64,000 bases of DNA, taken from HKST-UBA178 sp965223815. GTDB taxonomy: Bacteria; Pseudomonadota; Gammaproteobacteria; Chromatiales; Chromatiaceae. The notes beneath the pieces are model-generated. The model did not search any database. It was given only the letters and a program-made list of their open reading frames with translations, and was not told the origin of the DNA. The stretch spans positions 868,001-932,000 of the forward strand of contig OZ245019.1 in assembly GCA_965223815.1 (NCBI GenBank), in the 5' to 3' direction. Made by a program: the position numbers and the translations under genes. Below are positions 27,250 through 35,144 of the stretch, in pieces (position 1 is the first letter of the stretch; every line of letters begins with the position of its first letter).

Positions 27250-27564
27250 TCATAGCTTGCGGTTAGCGCTCATCTCGCAGCCACCTCTGCAGCACTCATC
27301 GGTCAGGTAAACCATGGTCTCTGCGAGTGCATCGAGATTGGGGATGCAGTAGAGGACTCGACCTTCACGCCGCTGCTCCACCAGACCGGCGGAGACCAGC
27401 CGCGCAATATGGTGGGAAAGAGTCGATCCCGGAATATCCAGGATTTCCTGGATGTCTCCAACCCGGCAGCCCTGCGGGCCGCATCCGACCAGATGGCGGA
27501 AAATGCTCAGGCGTGTGCTGTGTCCCAATTCGGAGAGTCTCTTTGCGGCGAGTTCCAGTTCCAT
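27250..27564 (-). CDS. arsR: ArsR-family arsenite-responsive repressor
   Basis: This 104-residue winged-helix repressor has the ArsR recognition helix region PGSTLSHHIARLVSAGLVEQ and the wing RREGRVLYCIP. A C-terminal cluster Cys91, Cys92 and Cys96 (DECCRGGCE) resembles the C-terminal As(III) site of Acidithiobacillus ferrooxidans ArsR rather than the helix-3 site of the plasmid R773 type. It is the first gene of the operon and would repress itself and the downstream phosphatase, GAPDH and arsJ genes until As(III) binds. A 150-base gap separates it from the phosphatase start. Confidence 0.93.
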   Translation of the reverse strand: MELELAAKRLSELGHSTRLSIFRHLVGCGPQGCRVGDIQEILDIPGSTLSHHIARLVSAGLVEQRREGRVLYCIPNLDALAETMVYLTDECCRGGCEMSANRKL

Positions 27565-27608
27565 GACGCAATCCTAATTTTTCCCCCAATAAATAGCAAA
27601 TTACTAGA

Positions 27609-27622
27609 AATATCGAAATATT
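27609..27622. promoter_or_regulatory. Candidate ArsR operator
   Basis: A perfect inverted repeat AATAT-CGAA-ATATT lies 45 bases upstream of the arsR start, in an AT-rich stretch that should contain the operon promoter. ArsR repressors bind AT-rich dyads overlapping their promoters. It is assigned by position and symmetry only. Confidence 0.35.
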
Positions 27623-27828
27623 ATGCGGGCCGAAACCCGCCTCTGTGGCTATTAACTTGTATGCCGAACCAGTGCGGCCGCGGTGCTAAGGCATAGGGCA
27701 GGGTGCTCGTGATTAGCGGGAAACATAGGGTTAGTACTGCCCGAAAAGATTTAACCGGAGTGGAGTTACAAACTACCGCTCAGCGACAGGCATCAGTGCG
27801 TGATATCGTTTGCAACCATAGCGCGGAA

Positions 27829-27844
27829 GGGCTCTCAAGAGCCC
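27829..27844. repeat. Perfect inverted repeat upstream of the mscS-type gene
   Basis: GGGCTCT-CA-AGAGCCC is a perfect 7-bp dyad 50 bases before the MscS-type start. The two-base loop is too small for a stable RNA hairpin without opening the stem, so a DNA-binding site is as likely as an RNA structure. It is not followed by a T-tract. Confidence 0.35.
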
Positions 27845-27893
27845 GGTGCGCCGATCATCAACAAAGAGTCAAGCCAGCAGGGGACTATGAGAA

Positions 27894-29087
27894 ATGGCCG
27901 ATGTAAAGAGTAACGCAGAAGAGGTTGCAAGCAGTGAACCGGTGGAATCGGTTTTAACCACTGGGGTCGAGGAGCTGGTTGACAAGATCGAGCTGCCAAA
28001 AGAGCTTGAACCGCTGGCGGCACAACTCAGAGACCACCCCTGGCTCCAAGCCTTGGTGGTAGTGCTGCTGTTTTTTGTATTGGCGAAAATTTTCGAATGG
28101 ATCGTCGTACTTCTGGTAAAACGGGTTTTACGGCGGGCAGTAGGGCAGTTCGACGATATCATACTACGCAATATCCGTGCCCCTCTGTTTTGGACTATCG
28201 CCCTGACGGGGCCGTTGGTAGCAGCATCAGTCGTCGGCGTTGCTGAGGACCACCGCGCAACCCTGGTCTCCGTTGTCGTGTCAATTTTGATATTCATGTG
28301 GATGATGTTCGCGATTCGGACATCAAAGTTGCTGCTCTCCGTGGCCAGTGCGCGGGCGACGGACAATGCAATGGTACGGCCACAGACGCTGCCGCTATTC
28401 ATCAACCTGGCGGCAATAGCCATTTTTGTGTTTGCGATCTATTTTATTTTTCAGGCGTGGCATGTGGATATGACCGCCTGGTTGGCGTCTGCCGGAATTG
28501 CGGGTATCGCCATCGGTTTCGCCGCCAAGGACACTCTCGCCAACCTGTTCTCCGGGGTGTTCATTATGGCGGATTCCCCTTACAAGATCGGCGACTATAT
28601 CGTCCTCGATGACGGGGCTGGGCTGCGGGGGAAGGTGACTCATATCGGCATCAGAAGCACCCGCTTGTTAACCCGTGATGATGTCGAAGTAACTATTCCC
28701 AATTCGATTATGGGAAATTCCAAGGTGGTCAATGAATCGGGTGGGCCGCACACCAAGTTCCGTATCCGAGTAGCCGTGGGGGTTGCTTATGGCTCTGACA
28801 TCGATGATGTGCGTGAAACTCTGATGTCAGTGGCGCGGGACTCGGAGGATATCTGCCGTGATCCGGAGCCACGAGTTCGGTTTCGTACGTTCGGTGCCTC
28901 GTCACTCGATATCGAGCTGATGTGTTGGGTGGAAAATCCAGAGATAAGAGGCCGGGTCTTGGATGCACTAAACACCGCCGTCTATAAACGGTTTGTCGAG
29001 GAAGGCATTGAAATACCTTACAGCAAGCAAGACCTCTACATCAAAGAGACGCCTGACGAGTGGAGTCAGCAGCCCAGGAGCGCCTAG
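27894..29087 (+). CDS. MscS-family mechanosensitive channel
   Basis: This 397-residue inner-membrane protein has an acidic N-terminal stretch (1-60), about four membrane segments and the MscS core. The pore-lining helix region is AWLASAGIAGIAIGFAAKDT, followed by the beta domain NLFSGVFIMADSPYKIGDYI and the C-terminal alpha/beta domain with VAVGVAYGSDIDDV and VRFRTFGASSLDIELMCWV. The family opens under membrane tension to release osmolytes during hypo-osmotic shock. The gene is transcribed away from arsR and converges with the chemoreceptor gene. The length suggests a YnaI/YbdG-like medium-sized member rather than MscS proper. Confidence 0.92.
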   Translation: MADVKSNAEEVASSEPVESVLTTGVEELVDKIELPKELEPLAAQLRDHPWLQALVVVLLFFVLAKIFEWIVVLLVKRVLRRAVGQFDDIILRNIRAPLFWTIALTGPLVAASVVGVAEDHRATLVSVVVSILIFMWMMFAIRTSKLLLSVASARATDNAMVRPQTLPLFINLAAIAIFVFAIYFIFQAWHVDMTAWLASAGIAGIAIGFAAKDTLANLFSGVFIMADSPYKIGDYIVLDDGAGLRGKVTHIGIRSTRLLTRDDVEVTIPNSIMGNSKVVNESGGPHTKFRIRVAVGVAYGSDIDDVRETLMSVARDSEDICRDPEPRVRFRTFGASSLDIELMCWVENPEIRGRVLDALNTAVYKRFVEEGIEIPYSKQDLYIKETPDEWSQQPRSA

Positions 29088-29117
29088 GAGAGAGTATTGC
29101 GGGAAGTTTGAGGCCCA

Positions 29118-29150
29118 AGGGCCGGCGCTGTTCTGGTTCACACCGGCCCT
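29118..29150. repeat. Inverted repeat between convergent MscS-type and chemoreceptor genes
   Basis: AGGGCCGG and CCGGCCCT (8-bp arms, 17-base spacer) sit in the 85-base gap between the two stop codons. This is where a bidirectional terminator would be expected, but neither side has a run of T, so any terminator activity would be weak or factor-dependent. Confidence 0.4.
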
Positions 29151-29172
29151 GCCATTGGTCCGCTTCCAAATG

Positions 29173-31503
29173 CTACTGTACCTTGAATTGGGCAACCAGT
29201 CCGCTCAGCTCCGATGCCAGCCGGGAGAGATCGCTGCTGGCTACTGAGGTCTGCTTTGCCCCCGCAGAGGTCTGCTCCGCAACGTTATTGATCTGCACCA
29301 CATTTTTATTGATTTCATCTACCACCACACTCTGCTCTTCAGCCGCACTGGCAATCTGTGTGCTCATGTCGTTTATTTCACCGATGGAGTTGGAGATGGT
29401 CGTCAGTGCATCCCCGGTCTTGGCCGCCTGGTCTACTGCAGACGATGCCATCTCCTGGCTCTTGTTCATTGCTGTCACCGCATCACGGGAGCCGCTCTGC
29501 AGTTCTACAATCATTTGATTGATCTCTTCGGTGGAGGCCTGGGTCTTGTTCGCCAGGTTGCGCACTTCGTCCGCCACTACGGCAAAACCGCGTCCCTGCT
29601 CTCCCGCCCTGGCAGCTTCGATGGCGGCATTCAATGCCAGCAAATTGGTTTGCTCAGCGATACCCTTGATGACATCCAGTACCGAACCAATCTCCTCGCT
29701 ATGCTGTTCCAACTGCTGAATGGTGCTCGCTGTTGACTGCACTTCGCTCGCAAGACGCTCAATTTGACTGATCGTCTCCTGCATCGCCCGCATTCCGCTG
29801 GTTGTCTGCTCGTTGACCTCGTTGGTGGCGTGGGATGTCTGGGTGACGTTGGCGGCCACTTCCTGCACTGTGGCGCTCATCTCGGTCATCGCAGTTGTCA
29901 GCTGTGTGGTTTCATCCAATTGCTGATGGACCGCCTGGGTTGCCTGTTCCGTGATGACAGAAGTCTCCTCCGCGGTGGTCGCCAGTTGCGCTGTTGCATC
30001 CGAGACTTTGTGCATACTGTTTCGAAATGTCAGCATCATGGAATTGAAGGCGTTGGCCGCGTCGCCTATTTCGTCTTTCGAGTCGATATCCACGGTCTGG
30101 GTCAAATCGGCGTTTTGCTCCACGCTGTGTATGGTACCGCTCAGTTTGACTACAGGTTTGGAGAACATGCCCGCAATCCAAAATCCCACTCCGGTCGCCA
30201 GCAGTGCGAGTAACAACGCAGCTACCACCGCTTTTGTCAGAAGTTCACTGGCTAGCGCTGTAGCAGAGCGAAAAGCCTCCTCTTCATCCATCTCGGCCAG
30301 AATGGCCCAATTCACCCCCTTGATATTCACCGGCGCGTAGGCGGAGAGGACCGGTACGTTTCTATAGTCCGGAAAGATATCGAAACCGGTCTTCCCGCCC
30401 AGTGCCGCGTTGCTGCCTTGGCTGTCAATGGGGTGCAGACCGATACTGGTTTCCTTGGCATCGATCTTATGGGCAATGGAGGCGGAGACACCGGCCTCTT
30501 TGATCGCTTCTAGGTATCCAGGCTTGTCTTCCACCAGGAAGCGGCTGGTGCTGCGCATCAGCGTATCGGCTCCTACCAGGTAGGTCTCTCCCGATTCGCC
30601 GAGTCCAACCTGTGACCAGTTGTTATCGTGGGTCATGATTGCGTTGATGCGCCCGATGGGCATTTGAAATATCAGGACTCCGATCTTTTGATTTCCAGAA
30701 TAGATGGGAGAGGCAATGAAACTAGCTGCGGCCTGATAAGAGGGCGGGTAGGGTGAAAAATCAACGAGCGTCGCGAATTCAGGAGATTGGGCCTCATTGG
30801 CTCGGCGAAAGGCCTCGCCGATTCCAGTGTTGGCAAAAGGGCCGTCCTTCAACGAGGTGGCGAAATCGAGCTCTTTGTACACTGAGTAGACGATGTTGCC
30901 GGAGTGGGTATCGACAAGGAAGATATCGTAGTACTGGAATTTTTCCAGAAAGTCTCTCAGCACCGGGTGGTAGTTTGCGTGATCTACAGAATAGCGCGAG
31001 CTGTCACCGAGATCGGTCAGTTTGTGTTTCTCCCCGAGCGGATGGGGGTTGGCGCTGATGAAGCGATGCTGGAGCGCAATCGAATCCGCGTTGAGCTTTG
31101 CAAGCCAGGCCGAGTTTTCAGGCTGCTCACCTTGATTCAGGCGTTTATATTCCCTGGAGAAATCGCCCTTGTAGTATCCCTCGAGCGCTGCGCGGTTGTC
31201 AGTGGAGGCCGCACCGGGGATATCCTTGTTGTAACTGCCGAAGCTCTCGGTGAAGGCGCCCATGGCTTCGATTACCATCTTGTTGTTGGAGAGCGCAATC
31301 ACCTGATTGCGGATGCCATGGAAATAGTCCTCGATGCGCCCCTTGGTCAGATCGCGAATAGCCACAAGACGGTTGGAAGCAGCCAATTCCAGGGCTTCCT
31401 GACTTCTATCGGTGGCGGTTTTGGTGTTGACCAGCGAAGCGATCAATAGGGGGATTACGGCAAGTAGTATCGACCCTAGAGTGACTTTCATTTTTAGGCG
31501 CAT
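29173..31503 (-). CDS. Methyl-accepting chemotaxis protein with periplasmic Cache-type sensor
   Basis: This chemoreceptor of 776 residues starts at ATG 31503 (AAGGA site). It has an N-terminal membrane segment (VTLGSILLAVIPLLIASLV), a long periplasmic region of about 390 residues containing a double Cache-like fold (GVLIFQMPIGRINAIM; LGESGETYLVGAD), a second membrane segment (VVAALLLALLATGVGFWIAG), a HAMP domain (SKPVVKLSGTIHSVEQNADL) and a signalling hairpin with the strongly conserved tip region IAEQTNLLALNAAIEAARAG. It ends without a CheR-binding pentapeptide. The ligand is unknown. There are no other chemotaxis genes in the window, so it is an orphan receptor. Confidence 0.95.
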   Translation of the reverse strand: MRLKMKVTLGSILLAVIPLLIASLVNTKTATDRSQEALELAASNRLVAIRDLTKGRIEDYFHGIRNQVIALSNNKMVIEAMGAFTESFGSYNKDIPGAASTDNRAALEGYYKGDFSREYKRLNQGEQPENSAWLAKLNADSIALQHRFISANPHPLGEKHKLTDLGDSSRYSVDHANYHPVLRDFLEKFQYYDIFLVDTHSGNIVYSVYKELDFATSLKDGPFANTGIGEAFRRANEAQSPEFATLVDFSPYPPSYQAAASFIASPIYSGNQKIGVLIFQMPIGRINAIMTHDNNWSQVGLGESGETYLVGADTLMRSTSRFLVEDKPGYLEAIKEAGVSASIAHKIDAKETSIGLHPIDSQGSNAALGGKTGFDIFPDYRNVPVLSAYAPVNIKGVNWAILAEMDEEEAFRSATALASELLTKAVVAALLLALLATGVGFWIAGMFSKPVVKLSGTIHSVEQNADLTQTVDIDSKDEIGDAANAFNSMMLTFRNSMHKVSDATAQLATTAEETSVITEQATQAVHQQLDETTQLTTAMTEMSATVQEVAANVTQTSHATNEVNEQTTSGMRAMQETISQIERLASEVQSTASTIQQLEQHSEEIGSVLDVIKGIAEQTNLLALNAAIEAARAGEQGRGFAVVADEVRNLANKTQASTEEINQMIVELQSGSRDAVTAMNKSQEMASSAVDQAAKTGDALTTISNSIGEINDMSTQIASAAEEQSVVVDEINKNVVQINNVAEQTSAGAKQTSVASSDLSRLASELSGLVAQFKVQ

Positions 31504-31598
31504 GTCTTCTTCCTTGGAGAGAATCTGTTGTGGATATTTAGCGTTAACTTGATCGCTGATGTCCCGCATAGCGAAAGTACGCTCAGTGAATGCTCCTA

Positions 31599-31626
31599 GT
31601 TTCGGCCTTGGTTGGTCGTTTCTTTA
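31599..31626 (-). promoter_or_regulatory. Candidate sigma-28 (FliA) promoter of the chemoreceptor gene
   Basis: On the minus strand TAAAGAAA (-35) and GCCGAAAC (-10) lie 12 bases apart. They resemble the sigma-28 consensus TAAAGTTT-N11-GCCGATAA, with five and six of eight matches respectively and one extra spacer base. The predicted leader is about 90 nt. Chemoreceptor genes are commonly FliA-dependent, which makes the match more plausible. Confidence 0.4.
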
Positions 31627-31727
31627 GGCGAATGTATTGCCTGAAATGTATCAGGGGCGGTAAGTTAAATCATTGTCATTTTTATGGTTTTCTGGGCGGG
31701 CTGTTTGCGGGAGAAAAGGTCGGAGGC

Positions 31728-32351
31728 TCAGTCAACCGAGTGGGCGGTAATCCATTTTTCAATTTCATAGGCACAACGGCGGTCGTTGCCCTCGGCCCGT
31801 TCTCTGAACCGCTCGATGAGTCGGTGCCGTCGTTCTAGGGAGTGGTTCTGGCCTAATTTCCATTTTCCGGTGTACTCGGTTATTTCACACTCCAGTATGG
31901 CGATCGTCTTTAGGCTTCCCTTGTAGACCATGGATTCTCCTGAAATAGGTTGGTATCCGCCTTCCGGTTGGTAGCGCGCCATAAATGCTTGCAGGAACCG
32001 CGACTGCTCCCCCGGGTCTTCGATAATCTTGCATTGGCAGTTCAGTTGCGCATAACGGTAGAAGGTGGTGGCTGCTCCGGCGTAGCGATCATCGACCCAG
32101 TGTGAGGGCAGCAGTGCCAACACATCTTGAAACAGAAGCTGGCAAACTGGATTGTGGCGGATGGTGGATAGCTGCTCGTCTCCCCGGTGTAAATGGAAGT
32201 AGATACGCCCGTTCAACTGGAGGGGGTTGAATAGTCCCACTTGGATCTCTTGGGTTACCGAGAGGGTCTGCAGCAGACAGGTGCTTTGGCTTTCGATCAA
32301 GTCGAGGATTTCCGCAAAGTTTTCCTGCTTGAACAGATTGTAGTGTTTCAT
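31728..32351 (-). CDS. PaiB-like FMN-binding split-barrel protein
   Basis: This 207-residue protein looks like the PaiB/FMN-binding negative regulator group of the pyridoxamine-phosphate-oxidase superfamily. It has the split-barrel N-terminal strands (TCLLQTLSVTQEIQVGLFNP, IYFHLHRGDEQ), the central VDDRYAGAATTFYRYAQLNC, and near the C-terminus the highly characteristic EITEYTGKWKLGQNHSLERR. It has AGGA seven bases before its ATG. It is transcribed divergently from a MocR-type regulator across 152 bases that hold nested palindromes, suggesting that MocR controls it. Whether it binds FMN, is an oxidase or is a regulator is not decided by sequence. Confidence 0.75.
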   Translation of the reverse strand: MKHYNLFKQENFAEILDLIESQSTCLLQTLSVTQEIQVGLFNPLQLNGRIYFHLHRGDEQLSTIRHNPVCQLLFQDVLALLPSHWVDDRYAGAATTFYRYAQLNCQCKIIEDPGEQSRFLQAFMARYQPEGGYQPISGESMVYKGSLKTIAILECEITEYTGKWKLGQNHSLERRHRLIERFRERAEGNDRRCAYEIEKWITAHSVD

Positions 32352-32452
32352 CCGGTTGTCCTTTTACTGCTTTGCCTTGCGGGTAGCCGCAAGCGCTGCA
32401 TAGAGCCCCGGCTGCAGCTTTCGGGGGGGTCGTTAAGTTGGATCTTGTAGGC

Positions 32453-32504
32453 TAACTGGTATTTAATAAATACCCAATTATCACGAAATCGTGGATACCA
32501 GTTA
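32453..32504. promoter_or_regulatory. Nested palindromic operator between PaiB-like and MocR genes
   Basis: Three symmetrical elements are nested here: a 10-bp inverted repeat TAACTGGTAT (32453-32462) and ATACCAGTTA (32495-32504), a perfect 17-bp palindrome GGTATTTA-A-TAAATACC (32458-32474), and CACGA-AA-TCGTG (32482-32493). The repeated ATACC/GGTAT unit resembles the ATACCA boxes bound by the MocR-type regulator GabR. The last base of the right arm is the A of the MocR start codon, so occupancy should block the regulator's own expression. The assignment is by position and symmetry. Confidence 0.6.
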
Positions 32505-33970
32505 TGGAATTCGAGGAGGAGCTGGCGACCCTGAGCATCAGTCTCGACGATAATCGTGAGAATCCCCTCTATCGTCAGCTCGCAGATCAAATCCGGAGAT
32601 TGATACTGGGGCGCCGACTCACTCCGGGAGTGCGGCTGCCATCGAGTCGCAAGCTGGCACGCATGTTGGGGCTATCTAGGACAACGACGCTCAACGCCTA
32701 CGGGCAACTCGTTGCGGAAGGGTTACTGCTGACCAAGGCCGCATCCGGGGTGTTCGTCACCGATCTAAGTGATATCTCTCAAGTGGTGACGGAACAGCGG
32801 GAGAGCCGTCCGCAGGCCAGGGTTGCCATCCCTTCCGCTGAGCACAATAGGGGGATCTTCGATGCCGGCCCCGATATCGCGCTGTTCCCGGCCGCCGATT
32901 GGTCGCGAAGTCTAAGCAGGGTCTGGCGTCATCCCGATCCGTCGCTGATGCGCGATCGCCACCCGGGTGGTTATTGGCCCCTGCGTCGAACCATTGCTCG
33001 GTACGTAAAGGCGTTGAGGGGCATAGAGTGTCGTCCCGAGCAGATTATTATCACCGCGGGAAACCGAGATGCGCTGTCGCTGATTATCCACGCGTTGTTG
33101 CAGTCGGGTGACACCGTGGGCGTGGAGAATCCCTGTTATCCTCCAGTCCGCCGAGGTCTGATCAGTCAGGGTGTTCAGCTGGTGAATTGTGAAGTGGACT
33201 CAGAGGGTATGGGAATTCCGGCCACCCCGATCAGGCTGGCATGGATGACGCCCGCCCGTCAGTACCCACTGGGGATGCCCCAATCTATTGAGCGGCGAGT
33301 GGCATGGCTGGATTACAGCAGACGCCATCGTTGTTGGCTGGTGGAAGACGACTACGATTCTGAATTTAGCTATCGCAAGATGCCAATGGTGCCGTTGTTC
33401 AGCATGGCGGCAAAGCTCCCTTCGAGCGAACAGCGGACTATTTTGGTCGGCAGTCTCTCCAAGGTCATGTTCAGGACATTGCGCATCGGCTACCTGGTTG
33501 TACCCGAGGTGCTGGCGGAACCGCTAATCGACGCCCAGGAATCTCTGGGTACCATGGCATCGGTCCCGGTACAGCCCGCATTGGCGGATTTTCTCGGTCA
33601 TCGTCGATTCGTCGCTCATCTCAGGAGTATGCGCAGCCTGTATCTGAGGCGCCGCGATTTTCTGTTTGAGTTAATTAGGCAACGGCTTGGGAAGCAACTC
33701 GACCCCGAACTCCCTAGTGGCGGTATGCATCTTCTGGCTTGTATGCGTCCCGGGTATACCGTTGAAGATACCTGGATCGAAAGACAATTGAGGCGGGAGG
33801 CTATTCAAGCTCCCGCGCTCTCGAGTTTCTATGATGGACCTGCAACCCGGCAAGGCTTGTTGCTTGGGTTCTCGGGGGCTGCGGAGGAGGTGCTGCGGGC
33901 AGGCGTAACGAAGCTAAGTGCATTATTGACACGGGACCCCAGAGGTGCCGACCGCGGCCCCCTTAGTTGA
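32504..33970 (+). CDS. MocR-family transcriptional regulator (GntR wHTH plus fold-type I aminotransferase-like domain)
   Basis: This 488-residue protein has a GntR winged-helix domain at about 20-88 (NPLYRQLADQIRRLILGRRL, RLPSSRKLARMLGLSRTTTL) and an aminotransferase-like domain from about 120. Likely PLP contacts are LVEDDYDSEF (281-288) and Lys320 in GSLSKVMFRTLRIGY, the internal aldimine lysine. MocR proteins sense PLP or its adducts and include PdxR, GabR and TauR. Its only close partner is the divergent PaiB-like gene, so a link to vitamin B6 or amine metabolism is an inference. The 3' end overlaps the next, convergent gene by 8 bases. Confidence 0.92.
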   Translation: MEFEEELATLSISLDDNRENPLYRQLADQIRRLILGRRLTPGVRLPSSRKLARMLGLSRTTTLNAYGQLVAEGLLLTKAASGVFVTDLSDISQVVTEQRESRPQARVAIPSAEHNRGIFDAGPDIALFPAADWSRSLSRVWRHPDPSLMRDRHPGGYWPLRRTIARYVKALRGIECRPEQIIITAGNRDALSLIIHALLQSGDTVGVENPCYPPVRRGLISQGVQLVNCEVDSEGMGIPATPIRLAWMTPARQYPLGMPQSIERRVAWLDYSRRHRCWLVEDDYDSEFSYRKMPMVPLFSMAAKLPSSEQRTILVGSLSKVMFRTLRIGYLVVPEVLAEPLIDAQESLGTMASVPVQPALADFLGHRRFVAHLRSMRSLYLRRRDFLFELIRQRLGKQLDPELPSGGMHLLACMRPGYTVEDTWIERQLRREAIQAPALSSFYDGPATRQGLLLGFSGAAEEVLRAGVTKLSALLTRDPRGADRGPLS

Positions 33971-34925
33971 AGTGGTGCACGAAGCGAAAATTAAGTCTTT
34001 TGCCCTCGGGGCGATTTTCCGCCTTGCTTTCAATATAGGCATTGAAGAAGAGATGGGTGTGCGGAGAGAGATGATAAACAAGCCCGGGGCCAATCCCCAG
34101 CACCTGTTCTCTGCTACCTGAGACACTCGAACCGTCGACCTTCGAGTCTGTTGTCTGCTTTAGATAATAACCGTTGATGCCCAGTCTGAGTCGTTTTGGA
34201 ATGATTTCGTAGGCACTGGCGAAATTGACGTGTACTGCCTGACCCGCCTGTACGTCGTCCGCACCCAGAGGTTTGTACGGGTCATCGTTCTTGGCGTTCC
34301 ATAGATAGTGCAGACGCCAGCTTGCGGTCCATTTGGGTGTAATGAAGAGCGTGCCGGCCCAGTAGGGGTCGAAAGAGAAAAAGTTGCTGCCCGGGTTGAT
34401 CGCGTCGTCGGCATCGTACTTGCCCGTGGGCAGGATCATCTGAAATTCAACTCTGTGCATAAACACAGGGCCTTTTTCGCCCATTATCGGATCCCACTGC
34501 AGAAAGGGGCCGATAAGCAGGTCGCCGAGGCCGGTGCTGTTGGTGGAGAGTGCCAAGTTGTCGTCGGGTTCGAGGTCAAATCCGGCGATGGGGAGCATAA
34601 CATTCAATCCCCATTTTGCTCCCAGCATCAGTGTCTGATCAGATTGATAAACCAACTGGGTCAAGCTTGAAGTGACGTCGATGTCGGCGGTCTCCATTCC
34701 TCGGGCCGTGGGCAGTAGCAAGTTGTCACCCGCCTTATCCTTTAGTCTGCCGTCACGATAGAACTGAATATACTGCTGAAAGTACCACCCTGGGCCTGCT
34801 GGAGGGGCTCCATCTAGAAAGCTCGTGTATCCCAGATTTAGCGGAGGAAGATCGTAGGCGAATGCTGAAGACGAAAGCAGTGAGGCGAAGGCCAGTGTGC
34901 TGATTTTTTGGGCCAGCTTGTTCAT
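33963..34925 (-). CDS. Outer-membrane barrel protein of the SphA/phenol-degradation MetA-like family
   Basis: This 320-residue exported protein has a signal peptide (MNKLAQKISTLAFASLLSSSAFA) and then strand-rich sequence typical of the MetA-pathway/SphA transporter-like barrels: LNLGYTSFLDGAPPAGPGWY, LGAKWGLNVMLPIAG, TGLGDLLIGPFLQW and the closing RLNFRFVHHFN, with an aromatic C-terminal region as in barrel proteins. It is often encoded near genes for breakdown of aromatic or lipid compounds, and here it is divergent from glutaryl-CoA dehydrogenase. The start has GGGGGAG upstream. The transported compound, if any, is unknown. Confidence 0.82.
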   Translation of the reverse strand: MNKLAQKISTLAFASLLSSSAFAYDLPPLNLGYTSFLDGAPPAGPGWYFQQYIQFYRDGRLKDKAGDNLLLPTARGMETADIDVTSSLTQLVYQSDQTLMLGAKWGLNVMLPIAGFDLEPDDNLALSTNSTGLGDLLIGPFLQWDPIMGEKGPVFMHRVEFQMILPTGKYDADDAINPGSNFFSFDPYWAGTLFITPKWTASWRLHYLWNAKNDDPYKPLGADDVQAGQAVHVNFASAYEIIPKRLRLGINGYYLKQTTDSKVDGSSVSGSREQVLGIGPGLVYHLSPHTHLFFNAYIESKAENRPEGKRLNFRFVHHFN

Positions 34926-35144
34926 GGTGCTCCCCCGGGGATGTTATTTCCTGATTTATTGTCCGGTTAACCATATACAAGTGACAGGTGTCAATCAAGC
35001 GGGATTAGTCACACGAATATGTGTAACGCGAGGCGCCCCGTGCCGGGAACTGCTGTTGGCGAACATGGACCCGCAGCGGGGCTTTCCCCATACTATCGAA
35101 GCGCAACGATCAATAAACGGAGATGCAGACTATGGGTTTTTGCC

